Assembly: GCF_015223065.1 (NCBI RefSeq)
Contig: NZ_JADFBY010000001.1
Span: 434,001 to 498,000 of the forward strand
Length of the DNA stretch: 64,000 nucleotides
Source of the DNA: Mucilaginibacter sp. JRF
GTDB lineage: Bacteria; Bacteroidota; Bacteroidia; Sphingobacteriales; Sphingobacteriaceae
Reading direction: 5' to 3'
Part shown: piece after piece, positions 55,801-64,000 of the stretch
Layout: each line of letters starts with the position of its first letter
Position numbering within the stretch: the first letter of the stretch is position 1
Translations under genes and position numbers: made by a program
The notes under the pieces: generated by a model
Told to the model about the DNA's origin: nothing
Database searches by the model: none
The model's input: the letters and a program-made list of their open reading frames with translations, nothing else

Positions 55801-55915
55801 CGCTAACCTGTTCACCATCAAAAGCAAGGGGTATACAGCCGCCGATCCTGAAAATCCGGGCAACGGGTATCCGGTACCGGCTATTGTAACACTGGGTTTA
55901 GATATGTCTTTCTGA
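52841..55915 (+). CDS. SusC/RagA-type TonB-dependent outer-membrane transporter (fructan-type locus)
   Basis: A 1024-residue protein. The signal peptide ends near NAQ (19). The carboxypeptidase-regulatory domain is at about 22-97 (GTVTSKDLNSALSGVTVKS). The TonB box is LEEVVVTGYQS (about 103-113). The plug SusC signature LKDASSATIYGSRAANGVI lies near 205-225, followed by the barrel, which ends in LDMSF. There is no STN domain, consistent with control by LacI instead of FecR. It should import a beta-fructan or related oligosaccharide with the SusD encoded 19 bases downstream, judging by the GH32 enzyme and ROK kinase of the locus (inference). Confidence 0.96.
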   Translation: MKKIFPILITLLWLGANAQQKNITGTVTSKDLNSALSGVTVKSDKATTTTDAKGSFSIAASLNSTISFTYVGMQTFVYTVTNSSGPVSIAMEYNTGSLEEVVVTGYQSQKKADLTGAVSVVNMTDIKNVRQGNPIKSLQGRVPGVNITTNGDPGGGATVRIRGINTLGNNDPLYVIDGIPTKRGLQEINQDDVESIQVLKDASSATIYGSRAANGVIIVTTKRAKNGVHRIDVNASSSIEYYTTKQKMLNANQRGEAYWRASVNDGTNPNNNQIYKFDWNGDFDNPSLNSVIIPEFIDAAKTMRSANTNWYDEISQTSLLQNYNVAFTNGGEKGNSFFSVGYYDNKGIIKESRAKKMNMRLNTEYSFLNGRLKIGENLNGTYATNVLIPNGDVLFTALVQQPLVPVHTISGGWGGPATGMTDRHNPARLIADNAQNKNYFGRIIGNAYADLAIMPGLHFKSSYGVDYAGTWTRTLRKSYISGFLTDPSNLVQNSQAYDGNLIFQNTFNYTTEIGKHHLDAVLGHESIRFINQNFLASRQGYAVENMDYAYLDRGTTNINNAGNGTANSLLSFFGKVNYVYANKYLASATLRRDGSSRFGANNRYGYFPAGSLGWRISQESFLKDSKLISDLKVRYSYGEAGNQETGNYATYSLYSAIYGLNNNDFIGGTAYDIGGAGTGTLPSGFVKVQQTNPDLKWETTKESNFGVDFGLLNQRITGSFDYFIKNTSGILITPGYLAAIGEGGTRTFNGASMQNKGFEAILNYDGQIGADVSFGISANVSRYLNKVTYLPSEIYTAYPGNGTDQIIVGQSINSIFGYVADGLFTSADQVQNSPAQPGKGIGRIRFKDLNGDNVINDRDRTYITNGNPDFLYGLNLTLRWKNIDFAAFLQGVQGLQVYNSYKTYTDFASIWPGGNWGARTLNAWSPQNSGSTIPALTLVNTNDENRTSTYFIENGSYLKLRNLQIGYNLKDILKTIKVQNARVFFQGANLFTIKSKGYTAADPENPGNGYPVPAIVTLGLDMSF

Positions 55916-55934
55916 TCAATAAAAACGAGTAATT

Positions 55935-57650
55935 ATGAAAACTAAGATATTATTAGGATTGGCCTTGCTTATGTTGAGCCTATCCTGCAAAAAAGCATTG
56001 GAGGAGAACCCGCAGGGATTTGTTTCGGGCGATGACCTGAACACGCCTGAAAATGTGGAGAAGATGGTAATTGCCGCCTATGCCACATTAGGTAACGAGA
56101 GTATACATACATCAAACAGCCTATGGCCTTGGGGTAGCCTACGCAGTGGCGATGCCTACAAAGGCGGCGATGGTACCGGCGATAATAACGACTGGAACGA
56201 CTATGAAATATACGTAACCAACCGCCCAACCAATGGCATTACCGACCGTATGTGGGCGCAACTTTACAATGGCATAGGCCGGGTTAATGATGCTTTGGCA
56301 CGTGTAAATAAATTAGATGCCGCCACATTCCCGCAAAAGGCATCCCGCCAGGGCGAAATGCGCTTTTTGCGTGGTTACTATTACTTTATGCTTAAAACGC
56401 TGTTTAACCGTGTGCCTTATTTTGATGAGAATTTGCCCAAGGAAGAATACATCACCGTATCAAACACAGCCATTACCAGCGATGAATTGTGGGAGAAGAT
56501 AGCCGATGAGTTCAAATTCGCGATAGATAACCTGCCTGAAACACAGGTGCAGATAGGCAGGCCAAACAAGTTTACAGCCGATGCCATGCTGGCCAAGGTG
56601 CGCTTGTACCAGGCCTATAAGCAGGATGACAGCCATGCCGTTACAAGTATTGATGCCGCCAAACTGCAAGAGGTAATAACGCTATGCAATGCGGTAATAG
56701 CATCGGGCAAATATGACCTGGCACCCGATTTTGGGCAGAACTTTATGGCCGCGTTTGAGAACGGCCCCGAGTCGGTTTTTGCCATACAATACTCGCGTAA
56801 TGATGGTACCACCTTTGGCCGTATTGATCTGGGGCATTCGCTGTCGTACCCCATGAACATTGAGTATGGTTGCTGCTGGCAGCATATTCCAAGTCAGGAT
56901 CTGGTGAATAATTTTAAGACTTCGTTAAATGGTTTGCCTATGTTTGATGGCTATAACAACAGCGACGCGGTTACTGAGAATGATTTTTTGAATACCACCT
57001 TCGATCCACGGCTTGACCATACAGTAGGCATACCCGGCCACCCATTTAAATACGTGCCCGATTTTATCTACCAGCAATCGTGGGCACGTGCACCGGCCAT
57101 TTACGGCTATTTTACCAGCATGAAAGATCTGGCGGCTTATAACGATGGCTCTTTCCAGCGCATCCCGCCCTTTATGTCGAGCTCAAAAAACTGGGAACTG
57201 ATACGCTATGCCGATGTATTATTATGGAAAGCCGAAGCCCTGATTGAGCTTGGCCGCGAAACCGAAGCTTTGCCGATTATTAACCAGGTTAGGCAACGGG
57301 CAGCCAACAGCACAGCCATGCTTAAAAAAGCTAACGGCACTTTTGCAACCTACTACAATGTTGTTACTTACCAGCCCGGTGTAAACTGCACCTGGACACA
57401 GGCCTACGCCCGCCAGGCTTTACGCAAGGAGCGCAGGCTTGAGTTTGCCATGGAAGGTAACCGCCTGTTTGATTTGGTACGCTGGGGTATTGCCGATACC
57501 TATATGAATAGCTATTTTGCTTCAGAAAGTACAAAGCGTTCGCATTTACGAACAGCGCATTTTCAAAAAGGGCGAGATGAGTATATGCCCATCCCAACAA
57601 ACCAAATAAACTTTAGTAAGGGGTTGTACCAGCAAAATCCCGGATATTAA
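55935..57650 (+). CDS. SusD/RagB-family surface lipoprotein (fructan-type locus)
   Basis: A 571-residue lipoprotein (LSLSC, Cys18). Its SusD features are KASRQGEMRFLRGYYYFMLKTLFNRVPYF (helical TPR-like core, about 135-163), the KERRLEFAMEGNRLFDLVRWG block near the C-terminus, and the ending LYQQNPGY. It binds the sugar chain on the cell surface and cooperates with the preceding SusC. It is followed 12 bases later by the inner-membrane sugar porter gene. Confidence 0.96.
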   Translation: MKTKILLGLALLMLSLSCKKALEENPQGFVSGDDLNTPENVEKMVIAAYATLGNESIHTSNSLWPWGSLRSGDAYKGGDGTGDNNDWNDYEIYVTNRPTNGITDRMWAQLYNGIGRVNDALARVNKLDAATFPQKASRQGEMRFLRGYYYFMLKTLFNRVPYFDENLPKEEYITVSNTAITSDELWEKIADEFKFAIDNLPETQVQIGRPNKFTADAMLAKVRLYQAYKQDDSHAVTSIDAAKLQEVITLCNAVIASGKYDLAPDFGQNFMAAFENGPESVFAIQYSRNDGTTFGRIDLGHSLSYPMNIEYGCCWQHIPSQDLVNNFKTSLNGLPMFDGYNNSDAVTENDFLNTTFDPRLDHTVGIPGHPFKYVPDFIYQQSWARAPAIYGYFTSMKDLAAYNDGSFQRIPPFMSSSKNWELIRYADVLLWKAEALIELGRETEALPIINQVRQRAANSTAMLKKANGTFATYYNVVTYQPGVNCTWTQAYARQALRKERRLEFAMEGNRLFDLVRWGIADTYMNSYFASESTKRSHLRTAHFQKGRDEYMPIPTNQINFSKGLYQQNPGY

Positions 57651-57662
57651 TAACTGTATATA

Positions 57663-59036
57663 ATGAAGCTAAAACCAAAAGTATTGCTTATTGCCATCAT
57701 TGCCGCAACAGGAGGCTTGTTGTTCGGGTTTGACACGGGAGTTATTTCGGGCGCTTTGCCATTTTTAAAACAATACTGGCATCTTAGCGATGCCAGTATT
57801 GAATGGCTTACCACCACAGTTTTGATCGGGGCGGTGCTTGGCGCGCTGGCCAGTGGCAAGCTGTCTGACAGGGTAGGCCGTAAAGGCATGATCATTATTA
57901 ACGCGTTCATCTTTTTGATAGGCGCTATTGGTTGTGCCTTCGCGCCATCCATTAACTGGCTTATTATTATGCGCATAGTTATCGGCATCGCCATAGGTAT
58001 AACCTCGTATGTGGTGCCCATGTACATTGCCGAAATATCGCCCGCCCGTGTGCGTGGGGCATTGGTTACACTCAATCAACTCATGATAACCATTGGCATC
58101 CTCCTATCATACATTACCGATTACTGGTTATCTGACGATGCCGACAATTCATCATGGCGATGGATGTTTCTGGTTGGATTTTTCCCGGCGCTTGTGCTGT
58201 TTATCGGGATGCTGTTTTTACCCGAAACACCCCGCTGGCTTATTAGCAAAGGGCGGCGCGAGCAGGGCCGCAAGATCATGATGGAAATTGAAGACCCCGA
58301 AATGGTTAACCAAACACTCGCCGGTTTAGATAACGACATCAGGCTCGAAGCACAACAATCAACCAGTTGGACAGAAGTTTTTAAACCCTGGTTACGGGTG
58401 CCATTGATCATCACCATAGGTATCTTCTTTTTCCAGCAGTTTTCGGGCGTAAACACCATTATTTATTACTCGCCCATAATTTTTAAGATGGCTGGTGTGG
58501 TAAGCAATTCAGGTTCAATAGTACCGGCTATCATTATAGGCGCGGTAAATGTGGCGGCTTGTTTTCTGTCGGTATTACTGCTTGATAAGGTAGGCCGCAG
58601 GCGGTTGTACATGATTGGCATAAGCGGCATGATACCCTCGTTGCTGTTGCTGGGTGCCTGCTTTTATTTTAAGGAGCAGCTTGGCGCAAGTCTGCCTTAC
58701 TTTGCCGTTATCAGCATTGTATGCTTTATTATATTCATCGCTATCAGCCTGGCGCCGTTGGGGTGGTTGCTAATATCTGAGGTATTCCCCTTAAATGCTC
58801 GCGGTATAGGCATGAGTATTGGCTCGCTGGCACATTGGGGCTTTAACGCTGTTATAGCGTTTACCTTTTTAAAGCTGGTAAACTTACTGGGTGTTGATGT
58901 AACCTTTGCGCTTTATGCCCTTGTTTGCGTGGCCGGCCTGATATGGGGCTACTTCTACATCCCCGAAACAAAGAATAAATCGCTCGAAGAAATTGAACAG
59001 CACTGGCGCTCGGGCGGCAGCGCTAAAAACCTATAA
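57663..59036 (+). CDS. MFS sugar porter (XylE/GlcP-type sugar:proton symporter)
   Basis: A 457-residue inner-membrane transporter with twelve helices. Sugar-porter signatures are GFDTGVISGALPF (helix 1), DRVGRKG in loop 2-3, PETPRWL in the central loop, QQFSGVNTIIYYSP (helix 7), DKVGRRRL in loop 8-9, and PETKNKSLEEIE after helix 12. It brings hexoses released in the periplasm, probably fructose, into the cytoplasm. It is encoded between susD and the GH32 gene, so sugars cross the outer membrane by SusCD and the inner membrane by this protein. Confidence 0.94.
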   Translation: MKLKPKVLLIAIIAATGGLLFGFDTGVISGALPFLKQYWHLSDASIEWLTTTVLIGAVLGALASGKLSDRVGRKGMIIINAFIFLIGAIGCAFAPSINWLIIMRIVIGIAIGITSYVVPMYIAEISPARVRGALVTLNQLMITIGILLSYITDYWLSDDADNSSWRWMFLVGFFPALVLFIGMLFLPETPRWLISKGRREQGRKIMMEIEDPEMVNQTLAGLDNDIRLEAQQSTSWTEVFKPWLRVPLIITIGIFFFQQFSGVNTIIYYSPIIFKMAGVVSNSGSIVPAIIIGAVNVAACFLSVLLLDKVGRRRLYMIGISGMIPSLLLLGACFYFKEQLGASLPYFAVISIVCFIIFIAISLAPLGWLLISEVFPLNARGIGMSIGSLAHWGFNAVIAFTFLKLVNLLGVDVTFALYALVCVAGLIWGYFYIPETKNKSLEEIEQHWRSGGSAKNL

Positions 59037-59046
59037 ACCAATTATT

Positions 59047-60522
59047 ATGAAAAAGATACTTTTTGCAGCACTATCATTATTAACCTACACCGCCAGCGCG
59101 CAGCTTGGCGTTAAGTATGATCCTACGGTACAATCAACCGAATCCATGCAGTACTTTAAGCCCAAGGGAGATCTGTTTGTGGGCGATTGTATTCCGTTTG
59201 ATCGTAATGGTACATATTACTATTACTGGTTGCTTGATTCGGCTCACCACAAAAGTCTTAACGGTTTGGGCGGCCACCAGTGGGCGCTAAGTACCTCTAC
59301 CGATCTGAAAACCTGGAAGCATGAGCCCGTGGTTTTGGGTATTGATGAGGAATGGGAAAAATCCATCTGTACCGGTTCGGTAGTTTACCATAAGGGTAAT
59401 TACTATGCCTTTTACGCTACCCGCCTTATCAACAAACAGGGCGAGGTTAACGAACAATTGAGCTATGCCATTAGTAAGGATGGCATCCATTTTAAAAAGC
59501 AAAAACCTAACCCGTTCTACACATCGGCACCGGGCTACAGCAAGCGTAACTTTCGCGACCCCAAGGTGTTTGTTGATGATAAGGGCGAGTTTCACTTATT
59601 TGTATCAAGCGATCAGGAAAACCCGGTATTGGCCATGATCAGTGGCTGTTTGGTACACCTGTCATCAAAAGATCTGAAGAATTGGACCGTGCACGAGCCG
59701 ATAATAACAGGCCAGCCCTCAACTCCCGAATGCCCGGATTATTTCTTTTGGAAAGGCTGGTACTATTTGGTTTATAGTGATAACAGCAATACATACTACG
59801 TTAAATCCAGAAAGCCTTATGGTCCATGGGAGGAGCCTCGCTATCAGGCGTTGAATGAAGATTGGTCAAACGTGGTAAAAACCGCAGGCTTTAAAAACGA
59901 CAGGCGTATAGCCGCTGCCTGGGTACCTAACCGTGCCGAAAATAAGGATTATCAGCATGAAATATTTGGCGGTAACTCGCTGTTTCGTGAAGTGATACAG
60001 GAGCTTGATGGTACGTTGAACACCCGTTTCCCTGCCGAAATGATACCGGCTACCGGCACAGCTATCGCCATAAAACCCGAAATGATGTACAAAGCCAAAG
60101 CCGAGGGCGGCAGCATTGTGTTGGCTGATGAAGGTGGTGTAGCCAGCGCGCGCATTGTTGATGTACCGCAAAACTGCCGCATTTCATTAGAGGTTGAACC
60201 GCTTGGCATGAACGAGGAATTCGGGCTTATCCTGAAATCGGACGAAAAGGGGCGTAACGGGTACAGGCTCAATGTATCAGCCAATAACAGTACGGTGAGC
60301 CTGGGCAATACTACTATACAAGGTGTAAGCGGCTTACAAAAGCCAATTACTATTGATGTGGTAATGAAGGATGGTATACTTGATGCCGATATTGACCACC
60401 GCCGTACCATAGTTAACCGCACTTACGAGCATAATGGCAGCGTGCTTTGGCTATATGCCAAACATGGCACGGTGCGCGTAAAAAACATTGTTATACAACC
60501 GCTTGCAACAAGCAACAACTAA
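59047..60522 (+). CDS. GH32-like glycoside hydrolase (beta-fructosidase candidate), secreted
   Basis: The product has 491 residues from the ATG at 59047, which gives a clean signal peptide ending at ASAQ (19); the longer frame from 58993 overlaps the transporter gene. The five-bladed propeller motifs are VGDCIPF with Asp47 as candidate nucleophile (in place of the usual WMNDPNG), RDP at 170-172 as the transition-state residue, and ECP with Glu228 as candidate acid/base. A C-terminal beta-sandwich-like domain follows (about 345-490). It should release fructose from fructosides or fructans in the periplasm or at the surface. The variant first motif makes the exact specificity uncertain. Confidence 0.82.
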   Translation: MKKILFAALSLLTYTASAQLGVKYDPTVQSTESMQYFKPKGDLFVGDCIPFDRNGTYYYYWLLDSAHHKSLNGLGGHQWALSTSTDLKTWKHEPVVLGIDEEWEKSICTGSVVYHKGNYYAFYATRLINKQGEVNEQLSYAISKDGIHFKKQKPNPFYTSAPGYSKRNFRDPKVFVDDKGEFHLFVSSDQENPVLAMISGCLVHLSSKDLKNWTVHEPIITGQPSTPECPDYFFWKGWYYLVYSDNSNTYYVKSRKPYGPWEEPRYQALNEDWSNVVKTAGFKNDRRIAAAWVPNRAENKDYQHEIFGGNSLFREVIQELDGTLNTRFPAEMIPATGTAIAIKPEMMYKAKAEGGSIVLADEGGVASARIVDVPQNCRISLEVEPLGMNEEFGLILKSDEKGRNGYRLNVSANNSTVSLGNTTIQGVSGLQKPITIDVVMKDGILDADIDHRRTIVNRTYEHNGSVLWLYAKHGTVRVKNIVIQPLATSNN

Positions 60523-60549
60523 ACCATTCACCTTAACAGCTACTTATAT

Positions 60550-61518
60550 ATGTTATTAGGTTTTGATATAGGCGGAACTAAGTGTGCCGTATTGCTTGGC
60601 CGGCAAGCAAATGATACCATACAAATTGTGCATAAGGAAGCCATGCCTACCGACTTGCCTGTTTATGAAATGATAGAAAAGCTTTTTGCCGTGGCCGAAG
60701 ATATACTTGGCAAACATGCTGTTTCAATAGATGAGGTAACCGGTATAGGCATCAGTTGCGGCGGGCCGTTAAGTAGTAAAAGGGGGCTGATACTATCGCC
60801 CCCTAACCTGATAGGCTGGGACAATGTGCCCATTGTAAAAATGGCTGCCGAGCGGTTCAACAAACCTGTATTGCTGCAAAACGATGCCAACGCCTGCGCC
60901 GTAGCCGAATGGAAGTACGGTGCGGGTAAGGGTTATGATAACCTGATATTCCTGACGTTTGGCACGGGTATGGGCGCCGGATTGATACTTAACGGGCAGC
61001 TATATTCGGGTATATCTGATCTGGCGGGGGAGGTTGGCCATATACGCCTGGCCGATAACGGGCCGGTAGGGTTCGGCAAAGCCGGATCATTTGAGGGATT
61101 TTGCAGCGGCGGCGGCATAGCGCAGATAGCCCAAACCGTTGCCCGCGAATATATACAGGTAGGCAAAAGTGTATCGTTTTGTAATTCGCTGGCTGACCTG
61201 TCATCGATCACCGCGAAAGCAGTAGCCGAAGCCGCTTACAATGGCGATGAGCCCGCAGTGCAGGTATATCAGATCACCGCCCGGCAGTTGGGCAAGGCAT
61301 TAGCCATATTTATTGATATGCTGAACCCGGAAATGATCATATTGGGAAGCATTTATGGCCGTACCCGCGAATTGATAGAACCGCTGATGATGGAAGTAAT
61401 TAAGCAGGAAGCCTACTTTGAATCGTGGCAGGCCTGCAAAATTGTACCGGCCGGTTTATCAGAGAACATTGGCGATATGGCCGCGCTATGCCTTGCGGTG
61501 ATGAGTAATAAGGGGTGA
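60550..61518 (+). CDS. ROK-family sugar kinase (probable fructokinase or glucokinase)
   Basis: A 322-residue cytoplasmic kinase. ROK features are the ATP-binding GFDIGGTKCAVLLG (4-17), NDANACAVAEWKYGAG with the catalytic Asp, LTFGTGMGAGLILNG, and GEVGHIRL with the zinc-site His. The usual CxCGxxGCxE zinc motif is absent; the segment reads GPVGFGKAGSFEGFCSGG, a variant seen in some subgroups. It is the last gene of the locus (28 bases after the GH32 gene) and should phosphorylate the imported hexose. Fructose is suggested by the GH32 neighbour (inference). Confidence 0.88.
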   Translation: MLLGFDIGGTKCAVLLGRQANDTIQIVHKEAMPTDLPVYEMIEKLFAVAEDILGKHAVSIDEVTGIGISCGGPLSSKRGLILSPPNLIGWDNVPIVKMAAERFNKPVLLQNDANACAVAEWKYGAGKGYDNLIFLTFGTGMGAGLILNGQLYSGISDLAGEVGHIRLADNGPVGFGKAGSFEGFCSGGGIAQIAQTVAREYIQVGKSVSFCNSLADLSSITAKAVAEAAYNGDEPAVQVYQITARQLGKALAIFIDMLNPEMIILGSIYGRTRELIEPLMMEVIKQEAYFESWQACKIVPAGLSENIGDMAALCLAVMSNKG

Positions 61519-61531
61519 AAATGACAGTAAA

Positions 61532-62437
61532 CTATCCGGTATGGTTACGGTGCTTTCTACGATAATTCAAAGGCGACATGCCAATGAGTTTGGTGAACAG
61601 GCGCGAAAAGTAATATTGATCATCAAAGCCAAGGTCGACGGATATTTCTTTAATGCTTCGGTCGGTAAAGTATAGGTACTGGCAGGAGTCGTGTATCTTC
61701 AACAGGTTAAAATAGTTGATAGGGGATGAGCCTGTTTTATGCCTGAACACGCGTGAGTAGTGCGATACCGATAAACCAAGATGCGCGGCCAGATCTTCAA
61801 TACGGAATTTCTGGCTCAGGTTTTTCTTCATAAAGGCGATGGATACACTTACCGAATCGTTATCATAAACCACCGGGTTTATCTGCTTGTAATAAACTAA
61901 TGATGCGATGAATTGCATCAGGTTAATGTTCACTACTTCCAGTTCGGGCTCCAAAAAACTGTGCTCCAGTATCAGGCATAGTTGCTCAAATAGTTTAATG
62001 CGTTCCTGATCGTACGGTATGGCATGTACGCCTAATTGCCCGTTGATCAGCGAACGCTCAAACATAGCCTCGGCATTGCTGCCGCTAAAATGTACCCAAT
62101 AAATACTCCATGGGTTGGTGTTCGAGCTTTTATAACGATGCCCCACATGTTTAGGGATGATGATGTAGGTATTAGGCTTTAGCGTGTAAGTTTCGTTGTT
62201 GATGTATACAAAACCCTCGCCATCGGTACAATATAATAGAATGTATTCGCCGCTGCCTGTTTTGCGTTCACGATCATGATAAATAGCACGCGGATAATAA
62301 CCAATAGCCGTAAGATAAAACCCCTGTGTTAGCGTATTACCTACCACCAGTTTTTTAATGTTAGGCGGCAACACGATCATCTTTTGGCCTAAAAAGCCCT
62401 CTTTTACTTTCCTTGTCTGGTCGGCAGCGGTTGTCAT
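61532..62437 (-). CDS. AraC-family transcriptional regulator
   Basis: A 301-residue regulator. The N-terminal cupin-like sensing domain (about 30-120) has GEYILLYCTDGEGFVYINNETYTLKPNTYIIIPKHVGHRY. The C-terminal AraC double HTH (about 205-300) has FRIEDLAAHLGLSVSHYSRVFRHKTGSSPINYF and IKEISVDLGFDDQYYFSRLFTKLIGMSPLNYR. It is convergent with the ROK gene (13-base gap) and divergent from a susC gene that runs out of the window. It probably activates that susC locus; a 21-bp-spaced direct repeat sits between them. The inducer is likely a sugar. Confidence 0.92.
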   Translation of the reverse strand: MTTAADQTRKVKEGFLGQKMIVLPPNIKKLVVGNTLTQGFYLTAIGYYPRAIYHDRERKTGSGEYILLYCTDGEGFVYINNETYTLKPNTYIIIPKHVGHRYKSSNTNPWSIYWVHFSGSNAEAMFERSLINGQLGVHAIPYDQERIKLFEQLCLILEHSFLEPELEVVNINLMQFIASLVYYKQINPVVYDNDSVSVSIAFMKKNLSQKFRIEDLAAHLGLSVSHYSRVFRHKTGSSPINYFNLLKIHDSCQYLYFTDRSIKEISVDLGFDDQYYFSRLFTKLIGMSPLNYRRKHRNHTG

Positions 62438-62650
62438 TTAAATGGTGGTTTACAGCAATGGTTTATAACAGGGTTTACAAATATATAACTTGCTGTATTT
62501 TGAGTGTATTTTTATAAAATTTATTTCTTCCTATTTGGTTTTCAAACTTGCTTTCTTTTCAAAGTGCTGTATATCATTGTTGAATAGACGTTTTTCGGGT
62601 ATTCATTTGCTAAAAGCATTTTTCTTGCCTTTTAAGTTCAAGGTAAGATA

Positions 62651-62677
62651 GTCCATCTATTTTAAAGTATCGTCCAT
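62651..62677 (+). promoter_or_regulatory. Candidate AraC-type direct-repeat operator ahead of susC
   Basis: GTCCAT occurs at 62651 and 62672, 21 bases apart, i.e. two DNA turns on the same face, the spacing used by AraC-type dimers. The second copy is followed by a T-rich run. It lies in the 346-base gap between the divergent AraC and susC genes, 106 bases ahead of the susC start. The rest of the gap is AT-rich without a gene. Confidence 0.5.
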
Positions 62678-62783
62678 TTTTTTAGCCTGCAATAGCCTGT
62701 ACGTTTATTAACCCGTAATTAAGCGCTGACCACGCCCCTCGGGTTAACTAATTATAACAGATCTAACCAATCAAAAATCAATT

Positions 62784-64000
62784 ATGCAAAAGTTTACTCA
62801 AAAAGCTATTAAGGCATTTTGTATGGCATTGCTGGCGATAATTTTTTCGTTTGACGTGCATGCGCAAAATTTGAATGCCACCGGGCAGGTAACCGGCAAG
62901 GATGACGGCCTGCCCGTGCCCGGAGTTTCGGTAACCATTAAAGGCACCACGCAAGGCGTAAGTACCGATGTTGATGGTAAGTTCACTATCAGCGCGCCAT
63001 CAGGCTCAAAACTGGTATTTACGGCGGTAGGTTACCAAACCATTGAGGCCGATGCCGCTGGCGCCCCCATGAAAATAGTGTTGCCCACATCCAGTAATAA
63101 CCTTACCGAGGTTACGGTGGTGGGCGTCACCATTAAAAAAGGCGACCTTACGGGATCTGTAGGTAGTGTTGACGAAAAGGTATTAAAGGAGCGACCGGTA
63201 ACCAATGTAAATCAGGCTATCCAAGGCCGGGTATCGGGTGTGTTGATACAGAATAACGACCCACGGCCGGGTGGTGGCTCATCTATCAAGATACGTGGTA
63301 ACAACTCCATACAATTTGGCTCGAACCCTATTTATGTGGTTGACGGCCAGGTTATAGAGGGTGGATTCAATACCATTAACCCCGATGATGTTGCCAGTGT
63401 GGACATATTGAAGGATGCATCGGCCACGGCGCTTTATGGTTCGCGCGGTGCTAATGGTGTGGTATTGATCACCACCAAAAGGGCTAAAAAAGGAGAGGGA
63501 AAGATAGATTATAATGCCTGGGCGGGTGTGCAATCGTTCACCAGGAATATACCTTACCTTAATGCGCAGCAAATAGTTGACCTACGTAGTGATGCTTATG
63601 CTAACCGGTATATTGATGAAAATCCTGGTGCCGATAGGAACGCTTACATACAATCATTATTAGCTCCGGGTGGTTCGGCGGCTTTTGGCGCGGGCGAGCT
63701 GGAAGTTTACCGTGCAGGCCAAAGCTACAACTGGCTCGATCAGATACGGCAGACAGGCATACAGCAAAACCATACCATGAGTTTCTCAAAAGGCTCCGAG
63801 GATGGTTCATCAGCTTATGTGAGCTTTAACTATACCGATCAAAAAGGCCTGCTGAAAACATCAAACTACAAAAGGTTCGGTGGCCAGGTAAATCTCGACC
63901 AAAAAATAAAACCCTGGTTGAAAATTGGTACCAACACCAACTTTACCCGTACCGAGGAGCGTTACATTGATGGTGGGGTGTTCAACATTGCGTCAAACGC
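62784..64000 (+). CDS. SusC/RagA-type TonB-dependent outer-membrane transporter, 5' part (continues beyond window)
   Basis: The frame opens with ATG at 62784 and is uninterrupted to the window end (405 codons). The signal peptide MQKFTQKA...FDVHAQ ends near residue 28. The carboxypeptidase-regulatory domain is at about 33-107 (GKDDGLPVPGVSVTIKGTTQGV). The TonB box region is LTEVTVVGVTIKKGDLTGSVG (about 110-130), and the SusC signature LKDASATALYGSRGANGVV lies near 210-228. The barrel region begins after about 235. Expression is probably under the divergent AraC regulator. Its substrate and its SusD partner lie outside the window. Confidence 0.93.
   Translation, partial: MQKFTQKAIKAFCMALLAIIFSFDVHAQNLNATGQVTGKDDGLPVPGVSVTIKGTTQGVSTDVDGKFTISAPSGSKLVFTAVGYQTIEADAAGAPMKIVLPTSSNNLTEVTVVGVTIKKGDLTGSVGSVDEKVLKERPVTNVNQAIQGRVSGVLIQNNDPRPGGGSSIKIRGNNSIQFGSNPIYVVDGQVIEGGFNTINPDDVASVDILKDASATALYGSRGANGVVLITTKRAKKGEGKIDYNAWAGVQSFTRNIPYLNAQQIVDLRSDAYANRYIDENPGADRNAYIQSLLAPGGSAAFGAGELEVYRAGQSYNWLDQIRQTGIQQNHTMSFSKGSEDGSSAYVSFNYTDQKGLLKTSNYKRFGGQVNLDQKIKPWLKIGTNTNFTRTEERYIDGGVFNIASN

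Noticed and set aside
58993..59046. Upstream extension of the GH32 gene overlapping the transporter gene
   Set aside because: The internal ATG at 59047 gives a proper signal peptide and a normal 10-base gap; the extension would bury the signal sequence.

Overview
The window is chromosomal DNA from a Bacteroidota bacterium, most likely family Sphingobacteriaceae (Mucilaginibacter or Pedobacter type). This rests on four SusC/SusD-type loci, FecR/ECF-sigma regulation, DUF5686 and DUF3823 proteins, a sphingolipid pathway and the near absence of Shine-Dalgarno motifs. Genus level is inference. Both window ends cut through a susC gene. No CRISPR array, transposase or integrase was seen.

Layout. 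(1) 1-15.0 kb, plus strand: two SusC/SusD uptake loci that carry phosphoesterases instead of glycosidases (a calcineurin-type phosphoesterase, an NPP-type phosphodiesterase and a Tat-exported acid-phosphatase-like enzyme). The second locus is preceded by an ECF sigma factor and a FecR anti-sigma. (2) 15.0-21.3 kb: a decayed hybrid two-component regulator, a small secreted protein, a large DUF4011/SF1-helicase/nuclease gene broken by one frameshift, and tRNA-Leu(CAA). (3) 21.3-23.2 kb, minus strand: HscB, a CAP-domain protein and a TPR-like secreted protein. (4) 23.3-34.1 kb, minus strand: a compact gene set for making inositol-phosphate sphingolipids. It holds serine palmitoyltransferase, a GNAT-type candidate ceramide synthase, a CerR-like reductase and inositol-3-phosphate synthase. 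After a terminator follow GtrA, a DUF5686 outer-membrane protein, a CDP-alcohol phosphotransferase (phosphatidylinositol-phosphate synthase candidate), DUF4833, a fatty acid hydroxylase and an AUR1-like phosphatidylinositol:ceramide transferase candidate. (5) 34.4-40.2 kb: a three-gene RND efflux operon divergent from spt. (6) 40.5-48 kb: small outer-membrane protein, manC, recQ, an orphan tatA, a thioesterase, a plant-BSP-like peptidase, a FimB/Mfa2-like lipoprotein and a GNAT enzyme. (7) 48-51.5 kb: SDR, TetR, aldo/keto reductase and AraC, with three matching 22-bp candidate TetR sites. (8) 51.6-61.5 kb: a LacI-controlled fructan/fructoside-type locus (LacI, SusC, SusD, sugar porter, GH32, ROK kinase) with three matching operators. 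(9) 61.5-64 kb: an AraC regulator divergent from the start of another SusC gene, with a 21-bp-spaced direct repeat between them.

The most notable system is region 4. Nearly every step from serine plus acyl-CoA to an inositol-phosphoceramide lies on one strand in about 11 kb, together with two membrane proteins (GtrA and DUF5686) of unknown role in the pathway. No PgpA-type phosphatase is seen in the cluster.
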